Assembly: GCF_003149085.1 (NCBI RefSeq)
Contig: NZ_QGDT01000006.1
Span: 1 to 64,000, forward strand
DNA from: Dyadobacter jejuensis
GTDB taxonomy: Bacteria > Bacteroidota > Bacteroidia > Cytophagales > Spirosomataceae
Reading direction: 5' to 3'
DNA length: 64,000 bases
In this document: positions 52,313-62,145 of the stretch, piece after piece
Layout: each line of letters starts with the position of its first letter
Position numbering within the stretch: the stretch's first letter is position 1
Notes under the pieces: model-generated
What the model saw: only the letters and a program-made list of their open reading frames with translations
Databases searched by the model: none
Told to the model about the DNA's origin: nothing
Made by a program: the position numbers and the translations under genes

Positions 52313-55300
52313 TTAGAAAGAAAGATCGAGTCCGAAATTGAACACCCGTTGCACCGGATACCAGTCCCCCGATCCTTCGCGCGTTTCAGGATCCATTCCT
52401 ACCTTAGACAGGCTATCCCAAGTAAGCAAATTCATTCCTTGAGCATACAGCCTTAGCTTGCTAATTTTCAACCTTTCCAGCATAGGCTTCGGTAGGCTAA
52501 ATCCTATTTCCACGGTCTTCAAACGCACATAGTTCCGGTCGTACAAGAACAAGCTACTGTTATTGTTCTTATTATTATTATTGACCCCAAAGTGCAAGGC
52601 TGGATAGGTGGCCGTTGCCGCCGTTTCTGGTGTCCAACGGTTTAAGTGCATGGGCTTCACCTTGCCATATTTGTCTTGAGAGAACAGCGGGAAATCGTAC
52701 GCGGCGGCTCCATTCAGCTGCATAGATCCGCTAGCAGCTCCCTGGAAAAGCAAACTAAAATCGAAGGCCTTGTATTTAGCTCCTACTGGAAGTCCAAACA
52801 TAATTTCAGGGTTGCTAGGGTTGCCAGTAGCCGTTCTGTCGCCCAGGTCATCGATTCTACCATCTCCATTCATGTCCTTGTAGACCACATCTCCAGGAAT
52901 CAGCTGTCCCCAGGGCTGGAAGCCCGCTCCATTGTTCATCTCATTGAGTTGCTTAGCTTCCTCAGCATTGGCTACAAAATGATCGAATACATAATTAAAA
53001 TGTTCCCCAATCCTTCTTCCTGTGTTGGCTCTACCGGCATAGTCATAGGCAATTTCGTTCATAAACAGGATTTTGTTCCTGGCAAAAGTAAAGTTAGGTC
53101 TCACGTAATAGGTGAAGTTTTTGCCTATTGAGCCATTCCAACCTAGCTCCATATCGAAACCTTTATTTTCGACCCTACCCGAGTTGACATAAGGGGCGTT
53201 CTTACCTACGATATCGGAATAGCCTAGTTTATCACCACCGCCTAAGTCCGTAATGATATCGTAACGGTTCTCCTGGAATAAGTCCAATGTCAGGGAAAGC
53301 TGTCTGAATAAAGTCATATCGATCCCTATATTGGTCTTCTTCGCTTTTTCCCAGGTCAGCTTAGGGTTCGACAGGTCTCCTTCTTGAAGTCCCCCGCCGG
53401 CACTAGAGCCGAAATTGTCGGTACCGAAGTTATAATTACTCCCTCCAACAAAATACTGTAGATACAAGAAACGCTTATCGTTGGGCAGGCGGTCGCTACC
53501 CACCAAACCATAAGAAGCACGGATTTTAAGGTTATTCAGCCAATTGCTGCTTCCTTCCAAAAATTTCTCCTTACTCACTACCCAGCCGGCCGATGCCGAA
53601 GGAAAGAATCCATAACGAGTCCCTTTGGCAAAGTTTTCCGATCCGTTATAGGCAGCATTAAATTCGAACAAATAGCGGTCATCGAAACCATAAGTGGCTC
53701 TACCCGTAATGCCCTGATACCTAAAAGGCACTTGGTTATTAATCACCCGGTTAGATCTATTGACCAATACCATACCCGTCACTTGATGCTTCGCAAAATT
53801 GCGCATATAGTCGAGCTTCACCTGTACATAGGCCCGGTTGTTATTGTCGTTAAAGCTAAAACCATTGCCGATGGTCTGATCGATTTGGTATTTATTACCA
53901 GACTTATAAGCCCCTAAATAGTGACCAGGCGTCCGGTATACATCCGAACCTTCGGTAGGAACGAAAGTGGCATACCCAGGATACTCTTTGTAACCTTCGG
54001 CATAAGTGGGGACATTCCGCTGAATCCACCTTCCTTCCTGGGAGTCATATGAAAACACCCCGTCGATTGAGAGCCCCTCCGTAATAAAATTCAACTTATG
54101 TCCTAAAGAAAACGAACCGTTCAGATAAGTATTTCTTTCGTTCAGATAACCCGTTCTGCTCAATTCTCCTAGGATATTTAAGCGGTATATCTGATCGCCA
54201 TACAACATTCCTAGTGGGTTATTGGCCACAAAAGTAGCATTGGCTTCATTCCCGTTATTTTCAAGAACAATAGGCAAATAGGAGGGCTGAGTGTTGGCAA
54301 TTTCCACGAGCTTAGAGGCCGTGGTACCCGGGGCGTTTCGATCGGTAATCCTGGCACCAATATCTAGCTTCGCATAAAAATTGTCGGTAATATCGATGTC
54401 AATATTCGATCTAAAATTATATCTTTTGAATACGGCCTGAGTACTATAAGCACCATTCAAATTGTCGTGCTTGTAGTTACCATCTTGCTGAAAATAGTTG
54501 GCCAGCACGAAGTACCTGGCCCGCTGCGACCCGCCACTGATAGAGAGGTTATAATCGGACTGTTTACCGTTTTTAAAGGCATAGTCAAAATAATCCCAGT
54601 CGTAGCCCAAGCCATCGGAGTTGTCGCCTTTGGCTTTTCTAAAGTTCGCAATCGCCTCCTCAGAAAACAGATTCAAGGTAGAGGGATCGGCTCCATTGCT
54701 ATCGTTTAGCCGCGCCTCGTTGTACAGCATGGCATAGTCGGCAGAGCCCAAATACTTAGGAAACTGTACCGGTTGGTTAATACCATATGCCGCCTTAAAG
54801 TTTACAGTGGCTTTATCCTGCACCTTTCCCCTTTTGGTGGTGATCAGGATTACCCCATTGGCCCCTCTTACACCATAGGGAGCGGTTGCTGAGGCATCTT
54901 TAAGTATCGAAAAGGTTTCAATTTCGGCCGGAGACAGGTAATCCATACTTCTTTCCAGACCATCTATAATGACAATAGGAGCCGTGTTTCCGTAGGTAGC
55001 CATTCCTCTAATAAAAAGATCGCTGCGATCCACCCCTGGCTCACCACCGCTAAACTGGTTGGCCAATAGACCCGGCAAGCGACCTGCCAAAGAGTTGGTA
55101 ATACTCGCCGTAGGGCTCTGCTCCAAATCGGCCGTGGTGATGGTGGCGATAGATCCCGTCACCGTAGCCTTACGTTGGGTACCAAAACCCACAATCACGA
55201 CTTCTTCGAGCCCTGCCAGATCTTCCTCGAGGACAAACTCTAGGCGGGTTTGATTCCCAACTGTCAACTCCTGGGTACGAAAGCCAATATACGACACCAC

Positions 55301-55873
55301 AATTACATCGCCGGGGTCGGCCTCAATCTTAAATTCACCAGAAGTGCTCGTAGAAGTTCCTTTTTCGGTTCCTCTCACGATCACCGTGGCGCCAGGTAAG
55401 ACCTGGCCTTTGCTATCCTTTACAATTCCAGATAGTTTGTCCACTACTTCTGGAAGCAGTTCATTCTTTGCCGGCTGAGTGACATCCTTGCCACCAGCAC
55501 GCTCTTCGAATACTGCTATTTGGTTACCTATCAGTCTATAAGTAAATGGACTCTTTCTAAAAGCTTTATTGAGCAGAGTGGGCACTTCAACCTGCTGTAA
55601 ATTCAGATCTACGGCTGTTTGCTTTAATTCGGCCAGAATGTCATCATTATAAATAACCCTATAATCACTTTTCTTTTGAATTAAATCGAATAGCTGAATC
55701 ATATTCCCCCTTTTTAGCTGGACGTCGATCCGCGTCTTTTGGGAAAAACTATTGGCCTGAACGCCCATCACCCCCATTAAAATGAGAAGTAGCGTTATTT
55801 TCATAATCCTAAGTAGTTTGTAAGGATATACTAATCCCAACTGACCATAGTTATTTTGGTCAAATTTTTTCAT
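52313..55873 (-). CDS. SusC/RagA-family TonB-linked outer-membrane transporter with STN domain
   Basis: 1186 residues. After a 23-residue N-terminal extension comes a signal segment (MKITLLLILMGVMGVQA), then an STN signalling domain (about 50-120: IDVQLKRGNMIQLFDLIQKK), a carboxypeptidase-like sandwich (about 147-225: SGIVKDSKGQVLPGATVIVR), the plug (about 230-350: VGFGTQRKATVTGSI and YGVRGANGVILITTKRGK) and the barrel to the C-terminus LDLSF. The STN domain plus adjacent fecR and sigma genes show that substrate uptake signals to transcription. TonB-driven uptake with SusD. The first ATG at 55873 is kept; 55804 begins directly at the signal peptide. Confidence 0.95.
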   Translation of the reverse strand: MKKFDQNNYGQLGLVYPYKLLRIMKITLLLILMGVMGVQANSFSQKTRIDVQLKRGNMIQLFDLIQKKSDYRVIYNDDILAELKQTAVDLNLQQVEVPTLLNKAFRKSPFTYRLIGNQIAVFEERAGGKDVTQPAKNELLPEVVDKLSGIVKDSKGQVLPGATVIVRGTEKGTSTSTSGEFKIEADPGDVIVVSYIGFRTQELTVGNQTRLEFVLEEDLAGLEEVVIVGFGTQRKATVTGSIATITTADLEQSPTASITNSLAGRLPGLLANQFSGGEPGVDRSDLFIRGMATYGNTAPIVIIDGLERSMDYLSPAEIETFSILKDASATAPYGVRGANGVILITTKRGKVQDKATVNFKAAYGINQPVQFPKYLGSADYAMLYNEARLNDSNGADPSTLNLFSEEAIANFRKAKGDNSDGLGYDWDYFDYAFKNGKQSDYNLSISGGSQRARYFVLANYFQQDGNYKHDNLNGAYSTQAVFKRYNFRSNIDIDITDNFYAKLDIGARITDRNAPGTTASKLVEIANTQPSYLPIVLENNGNEANATFVANNPLGMLYGDQIYRLNILGELSRTGYLNERNTYLNGSFSLGHKLNFITEGLSIDGVFSYDSQEGRWIQRNVPTYAEGYKEYPGYATFVPTEGSDVYRTPGHYLGAYKSGNKYQIDQTIGNGFSFNDNNNRAYVQVKLDYMRNFAKHQVTGMVLVNRSNRVINNQVPFRYQGITGRATYGFDDRYLFEFNAAYNGSENFAKGTRYGFFPSASAGWVVSKEKFLEGSSNWLNNLKIRASYGLVGSDRLPNDKRFLYLQYFVGGSNYNFGTDNFGSSAGGGLQEGDLSNPKLTWEKAKKTNIGIDMTLFRQLSLTLDLFQENRYDIITDLGGGDKLGYSDIVGKNAPYVNSGRVENKGFDMELGWNGSIGKNFTYYVRPNFTFARNKILFMNEIAYDYAGRANTGRRIGEHFNYVFDHFVANAEEAKQLNEMNNGAGFQPWGQLIPGDVVYKDMNGDGRIDDLGDRTATGNPSNPEIMFGLPVGAKYKAFDFSLLFQGAASGSMQLNGAAAYDFPLFSQDKYGKVKPMHLNRWTPETAATATYPALHFGVNNNNKNNNSSLFLYDRNYVRLKTVEIGFSLPKPMLERLKISKLRLYAQGMNLLTWDSLSKVGMDPETREGSGDWYPVQRVFNFGLDLSF

Positions 55874-55906
55874 AAATTTGCATTTACATTGTTAAGAATA
55901 AATTAA

Positions 55907-55968
55907 CTTCCACGCCCTTCAGGTGGGAAGTGCACTGGTAGGCGCGCCAACGTCTACCAGTTTTTTTT
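55907..55968 (+). terminator. Two hairpins between fecR and susC; one is a plus-strand terminator
   Basis: CTTCCAC/GTGGGAAG (55907-55930) is one stem with a bulge. ACTGGTAG at 55934-55941 pairs with CTACCAGT at 55954-55961, and eight T follow on the plus strand (55961-55968). All neighbouring genes are on the minus strand, so the T-run points against them. It may act on an antisense transcript or as a leader hairpin of susC. Confidence 0.7.
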
Positions 55969-55977
55969 ATCGTAATT

Positions 55978-57039
55978 CTATCTCTCTATCAAATACCCCC
56001 TTTCCGTTAAATGGTAAGACATACCCGTTGTTACCGATATGGCGCCGAGGGCTTGCTCGACGGTATCAGCCAGATCCAAAGTACCCGAAAAAGTTTCTTT
56101 GGCTAGCTTGGGATCGTTTAATTCAATAGGTAGCTTATAATACCTATTGAGTTTTTTTAATATCTCTTGTAACGGAGCCTGATGAAGGATCAAGTAGCCG
56201 TCCTTCCAGGATACATACTCGGCCACATTTACCGTGTAATGGTTAATTTTTTGGCTATTGACGTTATATCGTAGCTGTGTGCCTGGTGTCAACTTTCTCG
56301 TATTCTGGCGCAACAGATCGATGCTTTGAAGGGAGACTTCGATGCTTCCATGAACCAGGGTCGTTTGGGTGAGTGCGTCGTCGGCATAGGCACTTACGTC
56401 GAATCCCGTCCCTAACACTTTTACTTTAAGATCTTTGGTTTGAACATAAAAAGGTTGACTCTCTCTATGGCTGACCTCAAAATAAGCCTGCCCCTCTAGA
56501 TAAACTTCCCTATGATCCTCTTCGAAGCGTACGGGGTAGACCAGCTTAGAGCCCGAATTGAGCCATATTTTAGTGCCGTCCTCCAGGGTGATCACCGACC
56601 GCTTTCCGTAGGGCACTATCAACTTATTATACCCCAACCCTACCTTGGGAGTCATCACAATCTCACTATCGTTGATCCCAATACTCTTATCGTCCTTATG
56701 AACGATTTCTGAATGTTGGTCTTCTAGGGTCACCACACGACTGTCGGATAATATTAAAGCGGACCGTCCCGTATCGGCTACCATTTCTGCAGCCAACCGC
56801 TTCATAGTCCCTAGCTCGTTGCTCGGAAGGGACAGGAAATACATGCCCGCAAACAAGAATACGAGAACAGAAGCTGCAGCCAATCCCCAACGAAATCGAT
56901 AACGTGTCCTATTCTGGGATTCTAAACTCTCCACGATCTCCTCCCATAACATATCCTTATCAGACGCAGAAAACGTGGTAGGTCGAATCCCTGTCTTAAA
57001 AAATCGAAGCAATATTTGCCAGTCCTCGTTCGCTTTCAT
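55978..57039 (-). CDS. FecR-family anti-sigma factor
   Basis: 353 residues. The cytosolic N-terminus (1-48, MKANEDWQILLRFFKTGIRP) should bind the sigma factor; a membrane segment lies at about 49-68; the periplasmic FecR domain (about 130-230) has VPYGKRSVITLEDGTKIWLN and VYLEGQAYFEVSH; a C-terminal DUF4974-like domain (about 285-350, LQEILKKLNRYYKLPIEL) follows. It relays the SusC STN signal to the sigma factor. It lies 118 bp after the sigma gene and 104 bp before susC, on one strand. Confidence 0.94.
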   Translation of the reverse strand: MKANEDWQILLRFFKTGIRPTTFSASDKDMLWEEIVESLESQNRTRYRFRWGLAAASVLVFLFAGMYFLSLPSNELGTMKRLAAEMVADTGRSALILSDSRVVTLEDQHSEIVHKDDKSIGINDSEIVMTPKVGLGYNKLIVPYGKRSVITLEDGTKIWLNSGSKLVYPVRFEEDHREVYLEGQAYFEVSHRESQPFYVQTKDLKVKVLGTGFDVSAYADDALTQTTLVHGSIEVSLQSIDLLRQNTRKLTPGTQLRYNVNSQKINHYTVNVAEYVSWKDGYLILHQAPLQEILKKLNRYYKLPIELNDPKLAKETFSGTLDLADTVEQALGAISVTTGMSYHLTERGYLIER

Positions 57040-57157
57040 TTCCTAGTTTTATATCTCCTATGACAAAAGAATCCTGATTTTGGACCATAACTCTTTGTGC
57101 CTTCTTATAAGAGAAAGAAACGTACGGAATATAGACTCACAAATTAAAAAAAATTAA

Positions 57158-57766
57158 TTATTCCTGTAAAATAAAACTTAACTGGCTCGTTAAGAACAAG
57201 ATAGCACTTGGCTCTAAATTATCTCGAAGCACCTTAAGCGCACGATATACGAAGGTTCGACAGGTAGGAACCGAAATTTGCATCATCTGGGCGATCTGTT
57301 CATAGTCCAGATCGTGTGTATAGCGCAGATACAAGATTTCGCGTTGACGCTCGGGAAGGCGGTTGATCTCGTCGGCCAGAGAGGCCATCAAACGTTTTTG
57401 CTCCTCATCCTGAATCATCAGGTCTTCGGTGCTGTAGTCGAAGCTACGAATAGAAAAAGAAGGATCGGAACTGCTTTGAAACCGAAACCGCTCCGACTTG
57501 CGTTTCACTACCAAAAGCTTCCTTTTGAAGGATTTTAACAGATAATAGTGAACGTTGACTTCCTTAGCCAGGTTTTTGTGGTAGGCGTGTAAATCGATGA
57601 ATAGGTCGTGGATGCTATCTTTTACCAAATCGGAGTCGTCGGTATAGCGCATACCAAAATCATACAGTACGTCGGAGTAGGCATCATACAGTCGTTGAAA
57701 GGCCGAGCACGAGCCGGTCTCGACAAAATTATTCCAATACACCAGATCCAACCCTCTTAAATTCAT
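57158..57766 (-). CDS. ECF-type RNA polymerase sigma factor of a sus locus
   Basis: 202 residues. Region 2: FQRLYDAYSDVLYDFGMRYT and DSDLVKDSIHDLFIDLH (core binding and -10 recognition). Region 4: LPERQREILYLRYTHDLDYE and IAQMMQISVPTCRTFVYRAL (helix-turn-helix). A hydrophobic tail (AILFLTSQLSFIL) is present. The gene heads the sigma-fecR-susC-susD order common in Bacteroidota and should direct transcription of susCD. A promoter-like TACTTTTG lies just upstream. Confidence 0.94.
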   Translation of the reverse strand: MNLRGLDLVYWNNFVETGSCSAFQRLYDAYSDVLYDFGMRYTDDSDLVKDSIHDLFIDLHAYHKNLAKEVNVHYYLLKSFKRKLLVVKRKSERFRFQSSSDPSFSIRSFDYSTEDLMIQDEEQKRLMASLADEINRLPERQREILYLRYTHDLDYEQIAQMMQISVPTCRTFVYRALKVLRDNLEPSAILFLTSQLSFILQE

Positions 57767-57789
57767 CCTAAAACGTATTAGTAAATTAA

Positions 57790-57821
57790 CAAAAGTAAGT
57801 ATTATCGGAATTTTACCTAAA
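57790..57821 (-). promoter_or_regulatory. Candidate promoter of the ECF sigma gene
   Basis: On the minus strand TACTTTTG (57797-57790) matches the -7 TAnnTTTG element, and TTTA (57821-57818) lies 20 bases before it in place of the ideal TTTG. The start codon is 23 bases further on. Confidence 0.45.
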
Positions 57822-57993
57822 TTACTTACATAATTTTTACAAAATAGGACAATCTTAATTAATTTTAATAAAGCTTAATATTGGAAAGGTTCCAGGCCCC
57901 TTTCGAAACCGACTATACACCCAATCATCAATACTTTATTCACCCTCCTTCTGCCCGGAGCCTTCCTTGTTTGACCAGCCTTTCCAAAAGATC

Positions 57994-59100
57994 TTATAGA
58001 GGGCTTAATGCGACACCGGCTTCATTTACGGCCCCAATGACCCGTTGCACCTCCTCCGCTGACAACTCAGCATGCAAAGGCAAGCTAATAACCTCCCGAT
58101 GTATCTTTTCAGTAAGGGGCAAGCGGCAGGAATGAAGGTACCCATAGGCCTTTTGCTGGTGAATGGGAGTAGGATAATGCACCTGTGCCTCTATGCCCCG
58201 AACGCTCAAATATTCCAGCAACCGCTCTCGAGCCGGATGCCGTATTACAAACAAATGCCAGGCATCTTCCCATAGGGTGCCCGCCGGTGGCAGCTGTACC
58301 CATGGGGCTGTGATACCTTCTAGATAGCTGTGAGCGATATGCCTTCTGCGCCTATTACAACGATCCAAATCCATCAATTTTACCCCTAACACCGCCGCTT
58401 GCAGCTCATCCATCCGGCTGTTGTACCCTTGGTATTCGTTGCTGTACCGTATCGTGGCGCCGTAATTACGCAACGCCCTTACCTTATTGGCCAATAGCGC
58501 ATCGTTGGTGGTAACGGCCCCAGCATCGCCAAGGGCTCCCAAATTTTTGGTAGGATAAAAACTAAAAGCGGTAGCATCGGCTATGCTCCCCACCTTTTGG
58601 CCTAAAAACGTGGCCCCATGCGCCTGTGCCGCATCGGTGATCAGCTTGAGCCCGTGCCGATTGGCTATATCGCTTAGGGCGTCCATCTCGCAACTTTTAC
58701 CGTATAAATCTACCGCTAAAATGGCCCTCGTCTTCCGGGTGAGGTGACGCTCTATCATTCGGGGATCGAGCAACATGGTGCCATCATCAGGCTCCACCAA
58801 TACGGGCGTTAGGTTCAATAAAGATACGGGAAGTACGGAGGCTATATAGGTATTGGCCGGGACGATCACCTCACTCCCTGCCCGAAAATCGTATGCTTTC
58901 AAGATCAAGAGTAGCGCATCCAACCCACTCCCCACTCCTACCGCAAACTGGGCCCCACAATAAGTGGCAAAAGCCTGCTCAAAAGCCTCTAACTCCTTCC
59001 CTAGCAGGTACCGACCCGACCGTGCCACGCGCAATATCGCCTCCTCCATCGCGGACTGGTAGGGTGCATTGATTCGGTTAAGATCGAGGAAAGGGATCAT
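57994..59100 (-). CDS. DegT/DnrJ/EryC1/StrS-family sugar aminotransferase
   Basis: 368 residues from ATG at 59100 ([15 protein letters not shown]); the ORF extends 22 codons upstream without similarity. PLP enzyme of the nucleotide-sugar aminotransferase family: [60 protein letters not shown], and the PLP-lysine loop [16 protein letters not shown]. It transfers an amino group to a keto nucleotide sugar (family of FdtB/QdtB), for surface polysaccharide. No other sugar genes lie directly beside it; the membrane protein gene downstream is the only candidate partner. Confidence 0.92.
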   Translation of the reverse strand: MIPFLDLNRINAPYQSAMEEAILRVARSGRYLLGKELEAFEQAFATYCGAQFAVGVGSGLDALLLILKAYDFRAGSEVIVPANTYIASVLPVSLLNLTPVLVEPDDGTMLLDPRMIERHLTRKTRAILAVDLYGKSCEMDALSDIANRHGLKLITDAAQAHGATFLGQKVGSIADATAFSFYPTKNLGALGDAGAVTTNDALLANKVRALRNYGATIRYSNEYQGYNSRMDELQAAVLGVKLMDLDRCNRRRRHIAHSYLEGITAPWVQLPPAGTLWEDAWHLFVIRHPARERLLEYLSVRGIEAQVHYPTPIHQQKAYGYLHSCRLPLTEKIHREVISLPLHAELSAEEVQRVIGAVNEAGVALSPL

Positions 59101-59242
59101 GACGGGGTATATTGAGCCTCCTAGAGTAACCCATGTAGTACCTACATTGGGGCATTTGACTAGCAAAATATACGAAATATCTCCCTATCATTGGACAGAT
59201 CACCCTGACAATCAGTCGACTTAAATTGGGATAGCGTACGGT

Positions 59243-60442
59243 TCACATAAATATCCCCCAGCCGAAATACCTACTCAGCACCATCAGACCTTTGACCGGC
59301 AAAGGCTCCAACCATACAATTTTATTATAACCCATCGTAAATACTTGAGGCTCTAGCACACATAATACCATGGCGATAAATAGCAAGAGGGTAAGTACTG
59401 GAGTAGACGTATGTCGTTTTAAAATAGCAACGCTCAACAATATAAAGGGAAAGCCATAGCCGAAGGCTCTGTCGATGTCATGAACGTAGATACCGGTGGT
59501 GATCAATACCAAAAAGCCCAATACAAAGAGGAGTAAAAGCCAATTTCTCTTTTGTAGTTTTAAGATAAGCGCTCCAGCTAGTAGCAGCAGCCAGGTACCT
59601 TCGAAGGCCGTCCATAGGCTACTTCCAATACCATTGCGGTGTTGGTTTTCGAACATCACCGGTAGCCCCACGGCCGAATAATGATGTGCTTGAAAATATG
59701 TATATTTCACATACATCCGAATGGACAGATAGAGGACCCAAGCCAGCCAGACCATCAGGCTGCGTCCGGTAAACATGGATTTTAGAATGGACCAAAAATC
59801 TGCTTTCCCATCTCGATCGGCCTGAATGATAGCCCAAAATATCAGCACATAGCCGCCAGCCACCACGGCCCTTTCGTCTGTAAAATAAGCCACCAACATA
59901 GCCAAGCCAACCACCCATTTTTTCTGCGAGGTCAATGCCAGCAAAATAAAAAAATAAGCGATCCCATCTCCGTATCCATGCACATCGGCAAAGGACCATA
60001 CACTCACGAAGATATTGGAAACGGCCAGCAACACGAGGGCCGTAAGCACCTTATTCTGAAAAAGCTGGTAACAGAAACGCCCTAAGAGGTAAATAAAACC
60101 TACGGCCAGGGCAAATTGAACCCCCAGTATCACCAGCAGCTTACCTCCTGTCAGATAGTACAAGGCCGGAAGCACCCACCTAAACACCATGGCCTCGCGA
60201 CGTACGCCCAGGGTATAGTCGGCAGGATGTAGCAGGTCCTGGGCTTGATTGTGAATAAACAACCAGGCATCCAGCTTAGCACCCGAGGCACTGAAATGGT
60301 CGAGTAGCAGGGTATAGGGCGGAAATGCCAGGAATAACGACAGGGCCACACAGCATGCTACTAATTTCAACAACCAGTATTCAGAGGACAGGAAATGCTC
60401 TAACCTAGCTAAAAACCGTTGATAAAAGTCTTCGAGTATCAT
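59243..60442 (-). CDS. Unrecognised polytopic membrane protein
   Basis: 399 residues with about ten membrane segments. I do not recognise a named family. The N-terminus (1-24, MILEDFYQRFLARLEHFLSS) is cytosolic, then KLVACCVALSLFLAF opens the first helix. Conserved-looking charged spots between helices are SFADVHGYGDGIAYFF, YFTDERAVVAG and GIYVHDIDRAFGYG, reminiscent of GT-C glycosyltransferase membrane proteins, which keep acidic residues in loops. It is not NuoN: no KYF or proton-channel Lys motifs appear. Same strand as nuoM (28 bp downstream of it) and upstream of the DegT gene. A role in polysaccharide or glycan work is only inference. Confidence 0.7.
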   Translation of the reverse strand: MILEDFYQRFLARLEHFLSSEYWLLKLVACCVALSLFLAFPPYTLLLDHFSASGAKLDAWLFIHNQAQDLLHPADYTLGVRREAMVFRWVLPALYYLTGGKLLVILGVQFALAVGFIYLLGRFCYQLFQNKVLTALVLLAVSNIFVSVWSFADVHGYGDGIAYFFILLALTSQKKWVVGLAMLVAYFTDERAVVAGGYVLIFWAIIQADRDGKADFWSILKSMFTGRSLMVWLAWVLYLSIRMYVKYTYFQAHHYSAVGLPVMFENQHRNGIGSSLWTAFEGTWLLLLAGALILKLQKRNWLLLLFVLGFLVLITTGIYVHDIDRAFGYGFPFILLSVAILKRHTSTPVLTLLLFIAMVLCVLEPQVFTMGYNKIVWLEPLPVKGLMVLSRYFGWGIFM

Positions 60443-60470
60443 GGTGTGAAAGGAGGAATTATTACTACGC

Positions 60471-62126
60471 TTATTTTATAAAACTGGAAACACTAGCCCC
60501 TGTCCATTCGAAAATCAATCCCGGCATCAAGCCCAATAGCATGGCCAATATGGCCAGAGGAATGAGCAGAAGGTATTCGCGTTTTGTCAAGTCTGCAAAG
60601 GGTGTCTCCGCCGATTTGTAATAAAACTCTCCAAAGAACATGCGCTGATAGGTCCACAGGAAATAGGCGGCGGCTAGCACGATCCCCAAGGTAGACAAGG
60701 CAGGAATCCATACCGGCATGGCGTCGGCCTGAAAGGCCCCCATCAGCGTAAACAACTCCCCTACAAACCCAGAGAACCCAGGCAGACCCAAAGAAGCGAA
60801 ATAGGCGATGCCGGTCAAAATGGTAAACTGAGGCATGACCCGTATAAGTCCCCTGTAATGTTCTATCTGACGGTCATGTGTGCGATCGTAAAGCACCCCT
60901 GTTAGCAAGAAAAGCATGGACGACAACACGCCATGACTCACCATCTGGTATATGGCGCCATTGAGACCTTCGGCCGTAAAAGCGGCAATACCCAATAAAA
61001 CGAACCCCATATGGGAGACCGACGAATAAGCGATCATTTTCTTGAGGTCTTTCTGCCCTAAAGCGTTGAAACCGCCATAAACGATCGATATTAACGCCAA
61101 TATCCCCAACGGAACCATGCTGTACTCGGCCTCATAAGGGAAAAACCCATCGACAATCCTGATAAACCCATAGCCTCCGATTTTCAATAGGATACCCGCC
61201 AAAACGACAGAGATAGGTGTCGGTGCCTCCACGTGGGCGTCGGGAAGCCAGGTATGGAAGGGCACTACGGGAAGCTTGACCCCAAAACCGATAAATATCA
61301 GCCAAAACGCTAGCATACGAACCGGCATATTCCATATATATAAGCCAGAGTCAATATTCAGGATAGACCCCGGAATGTAGTTGGCCAGATTGGCCAGGTA
61401 TTCGAAGCGGAAGGTATGGACGAGCTGGGCTGGCGACAGGCTACCGTTGGCCAGGTATTGCTGTATAAGGGCCATAGCTTCCGTCGGACCCGCCTGTGGC
61501 GGCAATTGCAGCCCCACATACCGGGCGGTTTCCAGGGGATCTATTACCGATAGGTACAGGCCGATCATGACGATAAGAATCAGCAAGGAACCAAAAAACG
61601 TATAAATAAAAAACTTGAGTGCCGCATACTCCCTGCGAGGACCTCCCCAGAGGCCTATCAAAAAGTACATGGGCAATAACATAAACTCAAAGAACAAGTA
61701 GAACAAAAAGAAGTCTTGAGCCATAAAACACCCCAAAATACTGGCCGAGAGCACCAAGTATAGCGCAAAATAAGCCCTCGCCTTATCTTTGATATTCCAG
61801 GAGCTCACCACCCCTGCCAGCAACACCAGAACCCCCAAGAGTACTAAAGGCAAACTGATCCCGTCCACGGCCAAGGCATAATCGATAGACACCACCCCCA
61901 GCGACCCCAGGGGCAGGGTTATCCAGTCGACGGTTTCTACAAACTGCAAGCCGGCAAAGCTGGTATCGAACTGCATAGTCAAGGGAATTAACAACAGCAA
62001 ATCCAGCAATAGGACGGCCAACGCAATGCTTCGGAAAAACTTTTGATCGCCCTGTGGCCAAAAAGTGATACCCAAAGCTCCCAGCAAAGGGATGACGATC
62101 AGCAAGGTAAGTATATGAGCAAGCAT
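60471..62126 (-). CDS. nuoM: NADH-quinone oxidoreductase subunit M
   Basis: 551 residues, about 14 membrane helices; a proton-pumping antiporter-like subunit of complex I. Typical parts: FLFYLFFEFMLLPMYFLIG with the conserved Glu, LPVVPFHTWLPDAHVEAPTP, ILLKIGGYGFIRI with a channel Lys, and KDLKKMIAYSSVSHMGFV. It starts 19 bases past the nuoL stop, so they are in one operon. nuoN, the usual next gene, is not found here. Confidence 0.96.
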   Translation of the reverse strand: MLAHILTLLIVIPLLGALGITFWPQGDQKFFRSIALAVLLLDLLLLIPLTMQFDTSFAGLQFVETVDWITLPLGSLGVVSIDYALAVDGISLPLVLLGVLVLLAGVVSSWNIKDKARAYFALYLVLSASILGCFMAQDFFLFYLFFEFMLLPMYFLIGLWGGPRREYAALKFFIYTFFGSLLILIVMIGLYLSVIDPLETARYVGLQLPPQAGPTEAMALIQQYLANGSLSPAQLVHTFRFEYLANLANYIPGSILNIDSGLYIWNMPVRMLAFWLIFIGFGVKLPVVPFHTWLPDAHVEAPTPISVVLAGILLKIGGYGFIRIVDGFFPYEAEYSMVPLGILALISIVYGGFNALGQKDLKKMIAYSSVSHMGFVLLGIAAFTAEGLNGAIYQMVSHGVLSSMLFLLTGVLYDRTHDRQIEHYRGLIRVMPQFTILTGIAYFASLGLPGFSGFVGELFTLMGAFQADAMPVWIPALSTLGIVLAAAYFLWTYQRMFFGEFYYKSAETPFADLTKREYLLLIPLAILAMLLGLMPGLIFEWTGASVSSFIK

Positions 62127-62145
62127 CTATATTTGATTCAATGAT

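Noticed and set aside
59243..60442. 399-residue membrane protein considered as NuoN
   Set aside because: Too short, and the antiporter-family channel Lys/Glu motifs seen in NuoL and NuoM are absent.
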